Shown here in pieces: positions 35,975-47,104 of a stretch of DNA of 64,000 nucleotides. This DNA comes from Dyella jiangningensis. Its GTDB lineage: Bacteria; Pseudomonadota; Gammaproteobacteria; Xanthomonadales; Rhodanobacteraceae. The position numbers were made by a program, and so were the translations under genes. The notes beneath the pieces were generated by a model. The model saw only the letters and a list, made by a program, of their open reading frames with translations, had not been told where the DNA came from and searched no databases. Location: assembly GCA_000632805.1 (NCBI GenBank), contig CP007444.1:2280771-2344770 (forward strand), in the 5' to 3' direction. Position 1 is the first letter of the stretch; the number at the start of each line of letters is the position of its first letter.

Positions 35975-37996
35975 TTAGTGGACTTCCGGTCCGTTGCCTT
36001 CGATGGCGCTCTTGAGGCGGCGTACCAGGGTGGGCCAGTCCACCTGGGTCTGATGCCCGATCACCTGCAGGCGCGGCAAGCCACTGCCTTCGACGATAGT
36101 GTAGCCGTCCGCCTCATTCTCCAGGCCGCTCATGTGGCAGACGGAAGCTTGCAACGTGCAGTTCAAGCCGATGCGCTTGTAACCGAAGGTCTTGAACAGC
36201 TTCAGCACCGCACCCTGCAGTCCGGCTGCCACACCGCCACCACCCACGGCGGTGAGGTTGTTCACCGCGCGCTGGCTGATGCGCCCGCCACTGCCGGCAA
36301 GCAGGCTGGCCTGAAAGGCCACCGGGTTCCAGTTGACCAGGCGGAGATCATTGATCGAGCCATCCATCCGACCGGTGATGCTGCCGAAGTCGAACACACT
36401 GGTCATCGCGGCGAGATCGAGCTGCCGCAGCTGCACGTCGGCCGACATCACCGGGCTCGGACTGAACGGTCCTTGCAGCGACAGGCGCGTGATGTCGAGG
36501 AAGCCATCGAACACATTCACCGACAGGCCGCCATCGAACTCGAAACGATCATCCACCCAGCGTAATGCGGGAATGGCGCCAGCCAATGTTCCCTGGAATT
36601 CCGGCCAACCCATGGCACGCGAGAAGGCGGCCATGTCGATCCCGGTAAAGGTCATCGAGGTGGCCAGGCGACGTCCCTTTGCGGCTGCCGGGCGCCACTC
36701 GAAGTCGCCAATGCGCGCGTGACCGTTCAGCACCGGCACTTCCAGCGGCCGTTGCAGACTCAATGCGCCGTCTCGGCTTTGCCAGCGCGACTGCGATGCG
36801 CCGTTGGCGATGCGATAGACCTGAAGATCCTGCCAAGCCAAGGTCGTCGCGGGACGATCGCCGTCCACGGCCCAGTCCAGCCCGCCACGCAGCCCCTTGA
36901 CCGCCAGGTGACCCGAGCCGTCGGCGACATCGATGCCTTCGGTGGCGAACGAGAAGCTGCGCAGGCCGTTGCTGCCGATGTCCATCGACCCACTGAGCTG
37001 GCCGTCGATACGCATGTCACGCATACCGAGCGTGGCGAGCCAGGCTTGGCCGTAACGCTGGTAGGCCGCGGGGAAACGCGTCTGCAGGCGGTCCAGCTTC
37101 AGCCGCTGCAGATCGCCCTTCGCGCTGAATGCCATGGTGCCGTCCAGTTGCAGCGCATCGGCATCCGCCACCCGCAGCCGCGTCAGGTCGATAGCCCCGT
37201 TCTGGGTGGCAGCCGACAGGCTCAATTGCACCGAATGCTCCGGCAGTCGGGCGAAGATGGGGCCGAGCAGCAGCTCACCGCCGCGCAGGCTGGCATCCAG
37301 GTCGATGCGCGAAGGCGCACTAGTGCTGTCGATGTTCAGCCGGCCGTTTCCGTTGACGCCCTGCCCGGCCAGCGTGCCGCTCGGCGTATCGAAGCCGCCA
37401 CCGTTCAAGGCGAACTGGCCCGAGGCCTGGATACCCTTGTCGGCCATGTCCAGCGCGATATCGGCATCCAGCTTGCCGGCCGTGGCCCGTCCCGACCAGA
37501 CCGTGCTCAACACACCCTGCAACCAGATCGCCGGCACCCCTTTCAGACTGATCTGCGCGTGGGTCGGCTGGTCCAGTGGCAAGGCGGTGCTGGCCTGGGA
37601 CTGGCCCTGGCTGATGTTGATCTCCAGCGTATTGGCGGCCTCGTCGATGATCATGCCGACGCTGGCGTTGCCCAACGCCCCGCCCGGCGCTCCGGCCAGT
37701 TGCATGGTTCCATCGAACAACCAGCGCATGTGCGTGTCGCGCTGAAGGGTGCCCTGAAGGTCCACCTCAACCCGCTTCCAGCCCATCGCCGGGAGCTCGG
37801 TCTTGGCCGAGCGCAAACTGAGCTTCAGCCCGCCCTGGCCGTCCTCACCCAACTGGGCCTGGACGTCCTGCATCTTCAGGCCCGGTACGCTGACAGCCTT
37901 GGCGCCCAGGGCCACGTCTGCCCACGCGGACGGCGCGAGTCCGACCCCGAGCAGGAGCATGAGAATGAGCAGCAGGTGACTTGATGTGGGGCGCAT
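35975..37996 (-). CDS. YdbH-like intermembrane phospholipid transport protein (AsmA-like)
   Basis: A 673-residue periplasmic protein with an N-terminal signal or anchor (LLLILMLLLGVGLAPSAWA, 8-26) and long repeats of amphipathic beta strands typical of AsmA-like lipid grooves. The C-terminal DUF2993/YdbH dicarboxylate-type text (LDLAAMTSVFDFGSITGRMDGSINDLRLVNW) is characteristic of YdbH. The E. coli homologue, with TamB and YhdP, moves phospholipids to the outer membrane. Only ydbL follows; no separate ynbE-sized gene is seen. I use the ATG at 37996. Confidence 0.78.
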   Translation of the reverse strand: MRPTSSHLLLILMLLLGVGLAPSAWADVALGAKAVSVPGLKMQDVQAQLGEDGQGGLKLSLRSAKTELPAMGWKRVEVDLQGTLQRDTHMRWLFDGTMQLAGAPGGALGNASVGMIIDEAANTLEINISQGQSQASTALPLDQPTHAQISLKGVPAIWLQGVLSTVWSGRATAGKLDADIALDMADKGIQASGQFALNGGGFDTPSGTLAGQGVNGNGRLNIDSTSAPSRIDLDASLRGGELLLGPIFARLPEHSVQLSLSAATQNGAIDLTRLRVADADALQLDGTMAFSAKGDLQRLKLDRLQTRFPAAYQRYGQAWLATLGMRDMRIDGQLSGSMDIGSNGLRSFSFATEGIDVADGSGHLAVKGLRGGLDWAVDGDRPATTLAWQDLQVYRIANGASQSRWQSRDGALSLQRPLEVPVLNGHARIGDFEWRPAAAKGRRLATSMTFTGIDMAAFSRAMGWPEFQGTLAGAIPALRWVDDRFEFDGGLSVNVFDGFLDITRLSLQGPFSPSPVMSADVQLRQLDLAAMTSVFDFGSITGRMDGSINDLRLVNWNPVAFQASLLAGSGGRISQRAVNNLTAVGGGGVAAGLQGAVLKLFKTFGYKRIGLNCTLQASVCHMSGLENEADGYTIVEGSGLPRLQVIGHQTQVDWPTLVRRLKSAIEGNGPEVH

Positions 37997-38040
37997 GACG
38001 CGCCATTCTGCCAAAACCAGCTGAACGACACGGACTAGTC

Positions 38041-38793
38041 ATGTTCAACACGCTTGCCAGCGATCCTTCGCACGCCCGTCGTGCCCCGGACACCGTCCGC
38101 GCCCTGGTGGCCGATGACGACCCCACCAGCCGTCTTTTCCTGGTCGAGGCCTTGCGCAGCCTGGGGCTGGATGCCCAGGCCTGCCATGACGGTGCTGCAG
38201 CCATCGCCCTGGCACACGACGAAGCGTTCGACCTGCTGTTGCTGGATTGCCGCATGCCCGGTGCCGGCGCGGAGGAAGTGCTGGCCGCGCTTCGCCAAGA
38301 CCCCGAGGCTCGCTCCAGTGATTGCACCGCAGTGGCGACCAGCGCCGAGATGGATGCCATGGAACGCCAGCGCCTGCTGGCCGCCGAATTCAGTGAAGTC
38401 CTGCAGAAGCCCTGCAACGTCGCTGACCTGAGGCGCATCCTGGCCTTGGTGCAAGCTGGCAGCACCAACCTTCCATTGCTCGACGACGCCCAGGCCATCG
38501 CCACCATGGGCGACGCCGACGTCGTGAAAGCCATGCGCACCCTGCTGCGCGCGGAACTGGTCGGCCTCTACCAAGATATGGACGCACTGCGCGACGACCC
38601 CGCGTCATTGGCAGAACGACTGCACCGCCTGCGTTCGTCCTGCGGCTTCTGCGGCGCCTCGGCGCTCGCTACGCAAGCCACGCTCCTGCAGCGTCATCTG
38701 AAGCTGGGACATTCAGGCTCGCTCGCGCCACTGTCGCGATTCCGCAAGGCCCTGATGGCGACCATCGAGGCGCTGGGAACCGAGGTCGCCTGA
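38041..38793 (+). CDS. Orphan receiver-HPt two-domain protein
   Basis: A 250-residue protein with an N-terminal receiver domain (ADDDPTSR acidic pocket, phospho-acceptor Asp69 in LLLLDCRMPG, Lys in VLQKPC) and a C-terminal four-helix histidine phosphotransfer domain with His195 in LHRLRSSCGFCGA. It has no DNA-binding or enzymatic output, so it can pass phosphate in a multistep relay. No histidine kinase is adjacent. It is divergent from the ydbH-like gene and convergent with recO (14 bases). Confidence 0.88.
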   Translation: MFNTLASDPSHARRAPDTVRALVADDDPTSRLFLVEALRSLGLDAQACHDGAAAIALAHDEAFDLLLLDCRMPGAGAEEVLAALRQDPEARSSDCTAVATSAEMDAMERQRLLAAEFSEVLQKPCNVADLRRILALVQAGSTNLPLLDDAQAIATMGDADVVKAMRTLLRAELVGLYQDMDALRDDPASLAERLHRLRSSCGFCGASALATQATLLQRHLKLGHSGSLAPLSRFRKALMATIEALGTEVA

Positions 38794-38807
38794 CTGCAAC
38801 CCCTGGC

Positions 38808-39518
38808 TCAGCGTCGCGACATGGCGGCGCCGAGCACGTGCCAAGCGTGCAGTTCAGCGCCGCCAAGATGGAAGCGGATGACTTCGCGCATCATCACGCG
38901 CAGCGCCGACAGACCCGCCGTGTCCGGCATGCGGTCCGCCGCCAGCGCCAGCAGGTCGCTGCCACGCAGCGCATGTGCGGTGCCGGCTCGACAGGGCGAG
39001 GGCCCCATCTCGGCGTGATAGCGGTAGAACTGCGCGTCCTCCACCGGTTCGCCCGACTCCGCTTCGTATTCCAGCTGGAGGGCGTAACCCACCGCCTCCA
39101 GCAGATCCCGCTCGAAACGACGCAGCGTCCACGCCAGCGGCTCGGTCGCGGCCAGTCGCCCCACGGTCCGCGCGTACGCGTCGTACAACTCCGGATGAGG
39201 ATCCTGGCGCCCGGTAAGCCGTACCACGAGTTCGTTGAGATACAAGCCAGCCAACCCCGCCTCGCCTGACAGGCGTTGCAGCGCGCCAATGCCTTCCACA
39301 CCAGTCAGGGTGGCGAGCTCTCCCCTGGCCATGAGGTCCAGAGCCAGCGGCTGGAAGGGCTCGAGTTGCGCACGCTGCAGGCGGGACTTCTCTGCGCGCA
39401 CACCACGCGCGACCACGCCGATGCGGCCGTGATCCCGCGTCAGGCACTCGAGCAGCAGTGAGGTCTCGCGGTAGGGACGAGAGTGCAGGACATACGAGGG
39501 CTGTTGCTCGATGCGCAT
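38808..39518 (-). CDS. recO: DNA repair protein RecO
   Basis: A 236-residue RecO: N-terminal OB-fold (YVLHSRPYRETSLLLE, 9-24), then the helical region with LAGLYLNELVVRL near 90 and PEL-type DAYART. It acts in RecF-pathway recombination, annealing ssDNA and loading RecA with RecR. It follows era by 44 bases as in most proteobacteria. The zinc-finger cysteines of some family members are not present. Confidence 0.93.
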   Translation of the reverse strand: MRIEQQPSYVLHSRPYRETSLLLECLTRDHGRIGVVARGVRAEKSRLQRAQLEPFQPLALDLMARGELATLTGVEGIGALQRLSGEAGLAGLYLNELVVRLTGRQDPHPELYDAYARTVGRLAATEPLAWTLRRFERDLLEAVGYALQLEYEAESGEPVEDAQFYRYHAEMGPSPCRAGTAHALRGSDLLALAADRMPDTAGLSALRVMMREVIRFHLGGAELHAWHVLGAAMSRR

Positions 39519-39562
39519 CGGGCGACCGAATCAGGGCAAAGTGATGGGCGGCCCGATGGTCT

Positions 39563-40510
39563 TCAATCGGTATAGCCGAACTTCTTCAGCATGGTTTCGT
39601 CGTCGACCCAGCCTTCGCGCACCTTCACCCACAGGCGCAAGAACACTTTCCGCTCGAAGGCGCGCTCCATATGGCGCCGCGCGCCGCTGCCGATGGCCTT
39701 GAGCTGGGCGCCGCCATTGCCGATCACGATGGCCTTCTGTCCTTCGCGCTCGACCCAGATCACGGCATGGATTTCCGCCACGCCGTCGGGACGATCCTTG
39801 AACTGCTCGATCTCCACCGTGGTGGCATACGGCAGCTCCTGATCCAGGCGCAGCATCAGCTGCTCGCGCACCATTTCCGCGGCGAGGAAGCGCTCGCTGC
39901 GATCGGTGATTTCGTCTTCGCCGTATACCGGCGGCTGCACCGGCAGGCGCTTGAGGATGCCCTGCTCCAGCTCCTTGAGACCCTTTTCCTTGAGCGCACT
40001 GACGTAGTACACGTCGTCGAAACTGTGGCGCGTCATCAGCTCGGCCACGAACGGCAACATGGCTGCCTTCTCCTTGGCGAGATCGACCTTGTTGATGACC
40101 AGCAGCCGCGGCACTTTCTGCTCCACCAGCGCTTCGTACAGCGCCTCGTCCTCGTCGGTCCACCGCCCCGCCTCGATCACCTGCACGACCACGTCGACTT
40201 CGCTGATCGCCGAGCGCGCCGCACGATTGAGGCTGCGGTTCATGGCGCGCTTGGCGCCGCGATGCAGGCCGGGCGTGTCCACGTACATGATCTGGCCCGC
40301 ATCGCTGGTGGCGATGCCAAGGATTCGATGACGCGTAGTCTGCGGTCGCGGGCTCACGATCGACAGGCGAAAACCGATCAGCGCGTTGAGCAGCGTCGAC
40401 TTGCCAACATTGGGCCGCCCTGCCAGAGCCACTGTTCCACAGCGGAAATCGTCATGGGGCAATTCGGCAGGTGCGCCGAGGCCGAAATCGTCGTTGTCGT
40501 TCATGTTCAA
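39563..40510 (-). CDS. era: GTPase Era
   Basis: A 315-residue Ras-like GTPase with G1 GRPNVGKS near 32-39, G2 TTRHR near 59, G3 DTPG near 78, G4 NKVD near 138, and a C-terminal KH domain that binds the 3' end of 16S rRNA. It supports 30S assembly and cell-cycle control. An extra 20-residue acidic N terminus ([11 protein letters not shown]) precedes the G domain. It sits between rnc and recO, the usual order, with a 141-base gap after rnc that contains no gene. Confidence 0.96.
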   Translation of the reverse strand: MNMNDNDDFGLGAPAELPHDDFRCGTVALAGRPNVGKSTLLNALIGFRLSIVSPRPQTTRHRILGIATSDAGQIMYVDTPGLHRGAKRAMNRSLNRAARSAISEVDVVVQVIEAGRWTDEDEALYEALVEQKVPRLLVINKVDLAKEKAAMLPFVAELMTRHSFDDVYYVSALKEKGLKELEQGILKRLPVQPPVYGEDEITDRSERFLAAEMVREQLMLRLDQELPYATTVEIEQFKDRPDGVAEIHAVIWVEREGQKAIVIGNGGAQLKAIGSGARRHMERAFERKVFLRLWVKVREGWVDDETMLKKFGYTD

Positions 40511-40651
40511 AGCCTGTATCGGGTTTGCGCAAGCCGGCCGGCCTGAACCGGCGCGCTCCGCGCGGGAAACGTGAGGGAAGTGTATGTCGTCAGTGGCGAA
40601 AGCGGTGTAACGCCTTCGCCTGGCGAAGCCGGAACCAAGCCCCGGACGGCT

Positions 40652-41308
40652 TCAGCCTGGCTGGCCCTGAAGCTGGCGCAGCACGATTTCCGCCGCTTCC
40701 TGCTCAGCCGCCCGGCGGCTGCTGCCACGCCCTTCGGCACGGATCGGCATGGGTTCGGCAATCTGGCAGACCACATCAAACGTCTTGGAGTGATCCTCGC
40801 CGTGGCTGTCCACCAGTTCGTACTGGGGCAGGGGCCAGCCCTGGCCCTGCAGCCATTCCTGCAGGCGCGTCTTGGCATCCTTGGACGATCTCGGAATGGC
40901 CGCCACCAGCGGTTCGAACAATGCCCGCACCACGGCGCGGCATTCGTCAAAACCGGTATCGAGATAAACCGCAGCCACCAGGGCTTCGAAAGCATCGGCG
41001 AGAATGGAATCGCGACGGAAGCCCCCGCTCTTGAGCTCGCCCGACCCCAGCTTCAACTCGTCGCCCAGCTCCAGCTCACGCGCGATGACGGCAAGCGCCT
41101 GCCCATTGACCAGCTGCGCTCGCAAGCGCGAAAGCTCGCCTTCGCTCGCATGGGGATGCGCCTCATACAGCAACTCGGCGATGACCACGCCCAGCAAGGC
41201 ATCGCCGAGGAACTCCAGCCGCTCGTTGTTCGGCTTGCCCGCGCTGCGGTGTGTCAGCGCCAACTGCGCCAGCGCGGGGTCGCGGAAACGGTAAGCGAGT
41301 CGTGTCAA
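40652..41308 (-). CDS. rnc: Ribonuclease III
   Basis: A 218-residue endoribonuclease cutting double-stranded RNA (rRNA precursors, sRNA targets). The RNase III signature NERLEFLGDALLG (27-39) and the second catalytic acid in DSILADAFEALVAA (about 100-113) are intact, and the C-terminal dsRNA-binding domain ends in GRGSSRRAAEQEAAE. It lies between DUF4845 and era in the conserved lepB-rnc-era-recO cluster. Confidence 0.96.
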   Translation of the reverse strand: MTRLAYRFRDPALAQLALTHRSAGKPNNERLEFLGDALLGVVIAELLYEAHPHASEGELSRLRAQLVNGQALAVIARELELGDELKLGSGELKSGGFRRDSILADAFEALVAAVYLDTGFDECRAVVRALFEPLVAAIPRSSKDAKTRLQEWLQGQGWPLPQYELVDSHGEDHSKTFDVVCQIAEPMPIRAEGRGSSRRAAEQEAAEIVLRQLQGQPG

Positions 41309-41323
41309 ATCAAGAGCCTGCGA

Positions 41324-41704
41324 TCAGCCACCGACGTTGCCCTGCAGCATCACGCTCTTTTCGAAATGCAGCAGGAAGTCGATGTTGTACAAGAAGGCAA
41401 CGCGCTTGTCGTAGGAGACATTCAACTCCGCGCCATTGCCGCTACGTTTGAGGGTGATGTCCTTGGGCTTGATGGTGGCATCGTCCACGTACTGGACGTC
41501 CATCTTGAAGAGAAGATCACGCCGCAAATCATCCAGCGTCTTACCTTCCACGCCGCTGGAAGCCACTTGGCTCATCGCCTTGCTGACGCCCAGGAACTCA
41601 ATATAGGAAGGCACCAGTTTCATCGCCATGTAGCCGAAAAACGCCGCAATGGCCAACACAAACAAAAACCCGATCAGGGTGATGCCCGACTGCTTCGATT
41701 TCAT
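41324..41704 (-). CDS. DUF4845 protein, pseudopilin-like N terminus
   Basis: A 126-residue protein typical of the gene found between lepB and rnc in many beta- and gammaproteobacteria. The N terminus KSKQSGITLIGFLFVLAIAA resembles a type IV prepilin (Gly7 followed by a hydrophobic helix), but the Glu expected at mature position 5 is Gly. A soluble alpha/beta domain follows. GAGGGG lies just before the ATG at 41704. Function unknown; it is perhaps a single-pass membrane protein. Confidence 0.83.
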   Translation of the reverse strand: MKSKQSGITLIGFLFVLAIAAFFGYMAMKLVPSYIEFLGVSKAMSQVASSGVEGKTLDDLRRDLLFKMDVQYVDDATIKPKDITLKRSGNGAELNVSYDKRVAFLYNIDFLLHFEKSVMLQGNVGG

Positions 41705-41841
41705 AGTCCCCTCGCTATGCCGTTCCGCTGCGAATTCTGGTTGATGGGCAGCCGAATCGTTCAACGCGGCGCCGTGCGGTCATTGTCGCCGCAACGGGGC
41801 GCCGCCGTCACTCCGGCACTGTCAACACACGTCACGCTTTT

Positions 41842-42744
41842 TCAGTGTATGACCGTGCCCATGCGATGGAAGGCAACGCCCGAACCGGTCCAGCTCAGCC
41901 AGATCAGGAAGGCCTTGCCCGCCAGGTTCTGCTCCGGCAGGCAGCCCCACCAGCGGCTGTCGGTGCTGTTGTACCGATTGTCGCCCATGGCCAGGTAGCA
42001 GCCCTGCGGAACCACCAGCGGGACCCGTGCGTTGGGCAGCGGCGGCGGAATGGCATAGTTGGGCATGCGGGCGGTCAGGTGATTGACCACCCCGCCCTGG
42101 CCGTTGGGCAGGTGCTCATTCCATACCGTAGCCCCCATCTCCAGCATGAGGCGCGATTCCGGTCGCTTCGGGTCGCCCTCGTAGGGACCGATCAGGTCGG
42201 CAGCCACCGGCTCGCCATTGACGATCAGCTGGTCGCCCCGCATTTCCACGCGGTCGCCGGGCATGCCGACGATGCGCTTGATCCAGTTCTGGCTGGGCAC
42301 TGGCGCATGCGGGTCGGCGCAACTCTGGTCGCCACTGCGCACCAGCTTGCCGCCGTCCTCGCACAGATACCCCGGGAAGCGGAATACCACCACGTCGCCG
42401 CGCTTGGGCTCGCCCAGGCTCAAGAACTTGTTGTTGAAGGCCGGCATGCGCAGGCCGTAGGCGAACTTGTTCACCAGGATGAAGTCGCCCACGTCCAGCG
42501 TCGGCATCATCGAACCGGAGGGAATGCGAAACGGCTCGGCCACGAACGAACGCAGCAACAACACCACCAGCACGACCGGAAACAGCGAACGCGACCAGTC
42601 CACGACCACCGGTTCGCGCACTTCGCCACCGGTCGCTTCGGCCTTGGCCTTGCGCGATCCATAGAAGAACAGGCGGTCAAGGCCCCACACCACGCCGAAC
42701 AGCACGGTCAGGCCAAGTAGAATCGCCGAAAAGTCGAAATCCAT
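41842..42744 (-). CDS. lepB: Signal peptidase I
   Basis: A 300-residue inner-membrane serine protease that removes signal peptides. Two N-terminal helices (about 6-28 and 54-66) precede catalytic Ser78 in IPSGSMMPTL and Lys156 in WIKRIVGMPGD; box D/E MGDNRYNSTDSR is near 260. It is 47 bases after lepA and in the rpoE-degP-lepA-lepB-rnc cluster. A second signal peptidase gene begins at 63447. Confidence 0.96.
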   Translation of the reverse strand: MDFDFSAILLGLTVLFGVVWGLDRLFFYGSRKAKAEATGGEVREPVVVDWSRSLFPVVLVVLLLRSFVAEPFRIPSGSMMPTLDVGDFILVNKFAYGLRMPAFNNKFLSLGEPKRGDVVVFRFPGYLCEDGGKLVRSGDQSCADPHAPVPSQNWIKRIVGMPGDRVEMRGDQLIVNGEPVAADLIGPYEGDPKRPESRLMLEMGATVWNEHLPNGQGGVVNHLTARMPNYAIPPPLPNARVPLVVPQGCYLAMGDNRYNSTDSRWWGCLPEQNLAGKAFLIWLSWTGSGVAFHRMGTVIH

Positions 42745-42791
42745 GCCCTACTCCAAAGGTTGGCCGACGCGTCGGCGCCGGATCCGCAGTT

Positions 42792-44582
<1,791 letters not shown>

Positions 44583-44849
44583 GGAACACGCTGGCTGCGT
44601 TCACTGCCCGGCGCGGCGCGTGGGCAGCGTATCGCCGGGATGGCGATACGAACCCGGCATTATCGCATGGAACGGCTGCGGGCCGGATATATCGGCCCCT
44701 TCACGTTAATACGGCCCTGATGGGGCCGGAGACAACCTCGAATATCCACCACGCCGGCCCGGCGCCGGGAAGACGATGGCCCAAGCTCACGTCATCCCGG
44801 CACCCGGCAAGCCACGCCGCGACGCTGCCATACGCCGCGGCAGGCCACC
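44583..44849. other. 267-base gap between degP and lepA
   Basis: No coding sequence is convincing here. It holds two GC hairpins without T tracts: GGGCCGATATATCGGCCC-like (about 44681-44699) and GGCCC-TGAT-GGGGCC (about 44712-44726). The gap probably carries the lepA promoter; no strong hexamers were identified. Confidence 0.4.
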
Positions 44850-46337
44850 TCACTCGTCCTTGCCGCCCGGCACCGTCAGGCCGATGAAGCCACTCTGGTC
44901 GCCATGGCGGACCAGCAGCAACACCGTGTCGCCGGGCTTGGCATCCTTGGTCGCCTCGCGGAACGCGGCGGCACTGCTCACCTTCTTCTGATTGACCATC
45001 AGGATGACATCGCCCGGTTGCAGGCCGGCGCGCGCCGCAACGGAACCCGTGATATTGCTGATCACCACGCCCTCGCCCTGCTTCAGGCTCATCTGCTGGC
45101 GGGTCTCGCTGTCCAGATCCTGCACGGACAGGCCCAGTGCCGTGGCGCCGCTACGTGAGGCCGGCTTCTCGATGTCGCCCGATGCCAGCACGGCATTCTT
45201 GTCGCGAGGCATTTCGCCAACCGTAACGCTGACGTCCTGCTTCTTGCCGTCGCGCAGGATGCTCAGCGTGGACTTGGTGCCCGGCGGGGTCTGGCCGACC
45301 AGCGGCGGCAGGTCGACGCTCGAATTGATGCTCTGGCCGTTGTAGGCAGTGATCACGTCACCGGGATGCAGGCCAGCCTTCTCCGCCGCGCTGCCCGGGG
45401 TCACCTGGGTCACCGCCGCACCCGACGCGTTGTCGAGCTTCAGCGCCTTGACCATATCGTCGCTGACCGGCTGGACCATCACGCCGAGCTGGCCGCGCGA
45501 CACGTAACCCTTTTCCTTGATCTGCTTGACCACGTTCATGGCTACGTCGATCGGAATGGAGAACGCCACGCCCTGGTAGCCGCCGGTATTGGAATAGATC
45601 TGTGAATTCACGCCCACCACGCGACCTTGTAGGTCGAACAGCGGACCGCCCGAGTTGCCGCGGTTGATCGGCACATCGGTCTGGATGAAGGAGGTGTACG
45701 GCTGATCCTGGCTGCCGAGGTTGCGTCCTACCGCGCTGACGATGCCTTGCGTCACCGTGTAGTCGAAGCCAAACGGCGAGCCGATCGCCAGCACCCACTG
45801 GCCCGGCTTGAGCGATCGAGAGTCGCCCACGGTGACCGCCGGCAGGTTGCCCTTGGCGTCCACCTTCAGCAGTGCGATGTCGTACTGGGGATCGCTGCCC
45901 ACGACTTTGGCCGTCAGGGTCCGGCGATCCTGCAGGCGCACCGTCACGGTATCGGCGCCGTCCACCACGTGCGTGTTGGTGAGGATGTAGCCGTCATTGG
46001 AGAGGATGAAACCCGATCCCAGCGACGTGTGTTGCTGGTCTTCCGGCGAAGGCATCATCGGCATGCCGAAGAAGCGCCGGAACATCTCCATCTGCGGATC
46101 GTCTTCATCGGGCGAATCCGGCATGCCACCGCGCTGCGCGGTGCGACCCTTCGGTGTCTTCTTGCCGCTGTACTTGGCTTCAACGTGAACCACGGCCGGA
46201 GCGTTCTTCTGCACGATGCCCGTGAAGTCCGGCAGGCTCGACAAGGCGGGGGCAGTGCTTTGGGCCTGCACGCCGCCGGCCAAAGCAAGACTCATCAGGA
46301 CGCCGCACGAAAGCGTGCGCAGGGTCAATCGGTTCAT
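44850..46337 (-). CDS. degP: Periplasmic serine protease/chaperone DegP (MucD-type)
   Basis: A 495-residue HtrA-family protease. A signal peptide (1-25, ending GGVQA) is followed by the trypsin-like domain with His123, Asp153 and Ser229 (RGNSGGP), then two PDZ domains (about 285-375 and 395-490). It degrades or refolds misfolded envelope proteins. It follows rseA by 110 bases; GGAGG is 6 bases before the ATG. In the rpoE operon context it corresponds to MucD. Confidence 0.94.
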   Translation of the reverse strand: MNRLTLRTLSCGVLMSLALAGGVQAQSTAPALSSLPDFTGIVQKNAPAVVHVEAKYSGKKTPKGRTAQRGGMPDSPDEDDPQMEMFRRFFGMPMMPSPEDQQHTSLGSGFILSNDGYILTNTHVVDGADTVTVRLQDRRTLTAKVVGSDPQYDIALLKVDAKGNLPAVTVGDSRSLKPGQWVLAIGSPFGFDYTVTQGIVSAVGRNLGSQDQPYTSFIQTDVPINRGNSGGPLFDLQGRVVGVNSQIYSNTGGYQGVAFSIPIDVAMNVVKQIKEKGYVSRGQLGVMVQPVSDDMVKALKLDNASGAAVTQVTPGSAAEKAGLHPGDVITAYNGQSINSSVDLPPLVGQTPPGTKSTLSILRDGKKQDVSVTVGEMPRDKNAVLASGDIEKPASRSGATALGLSVQDLDSETRQQMSLKQGEGVVISNITGSVAARAGLQPGDVILMVNQKKVSSAAAFREATKDAKPGDTVLLLVRHGDQSGFIGLTVPGGKDE

Positions 46338-46447
46338 CTAGTCCTCCGTGGTGTTTGCGCGCACCCTTCCCGCCCGCTGGCGAGCAGGGTGAAGCGCGTC
46401 GTATCTGGGAAGTGGCGGGGCCGCGGCAGGCAACACACGGCCTCGCG

Positions 46448-47104
46448 TCATTGCGGGGTGGCTGGCGTCTGCGCCGACGGCTGCTGCGCCTGGTCGGGAT
46501 GGATCAACAGCAGGTAGCTGCCATCGCCACCACCGGCGGGATAACGCGCCACGCGATATGGCGACAGGCTGTTGCGCGAATACAGCAGCGTGCGGTTGTC
46601 ACCGTCCAGCGTGGCCGATGCCTGCTGGCTGATGTGGTAAGGCACGTCCGAATAGACATTGAGGCCCGGGGGCGCCACCGCAGGCGCGCCAGTGCCACTG
46701 GCGGCCAGCGTGCCGTTATCCTGCCCGATTGCCTTGACCGGAGCCGATGCCACCTGCGGCGAAAGCTGATCCGGCTGACCGGCGGGTTGGGCGACCATCA
46801 AGGCAGCCACGGCTACGCCGGCGGCAATGGCGCCGCCTGCCGACCAATGCAGCCAATGCCGCCGCGGCTTGACGTTCGCCCCGACGCGTTCCTGTTCTAT
46901 GGCCTGCATCACACGGGCCGCGAAGCCATCGCTGGCGACGGGTGGCAACTGGCGACGCAGCCCGTCACGTGCCACGTGATAGCGCGACCAAGCCTGCTGC
47001 AACGCGGCGTCATGGTCGATCCGCCGCAGGAGAAACCGCAGCTCCTCCTTCGACAGTTCGCCATCCATGCCGGCAGACAGGTTTTCGCGTTGATTGTCAG
47101 TCAT
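46448..47104 (-). CDS. rseA: Sigma-E anti-sigma factor RseA
   Basis: A 218-residue single-pass membrane anti-sigma factor. The cytoplasmic N-terminal RseA domain (NLSAGMDGELSKEELRFLLRRI, 8-29) binds sigma-E; a transmembrane helix lies at about 88-107, and the periplasmic tail is about 110 residues. Envelope stress would trigger its proteolysis. It overlaps rpoE by 4 bases (ATGA). degP follows. Confidence 0.92.
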   Translation of the reverse strand: MTDNQRENLSAGMDGELSKEELRFLLRRIDHDAALQQAWSRYHVARDGLRRQLPPVASDGFAARVMQAIEQERVGANVKPRRHWLHWSAGGAIAAGVAVAALMVAQPAGQPDQLSPQVASAPVKAIGQDNGTLAASGTGAPAVAPPGLNVYSDVPYHISQQASATLDGDNRTLLYSRNSLSPYRVARYPAGGGDGSYLLLIHPDQAQQPSAQTPATPQ

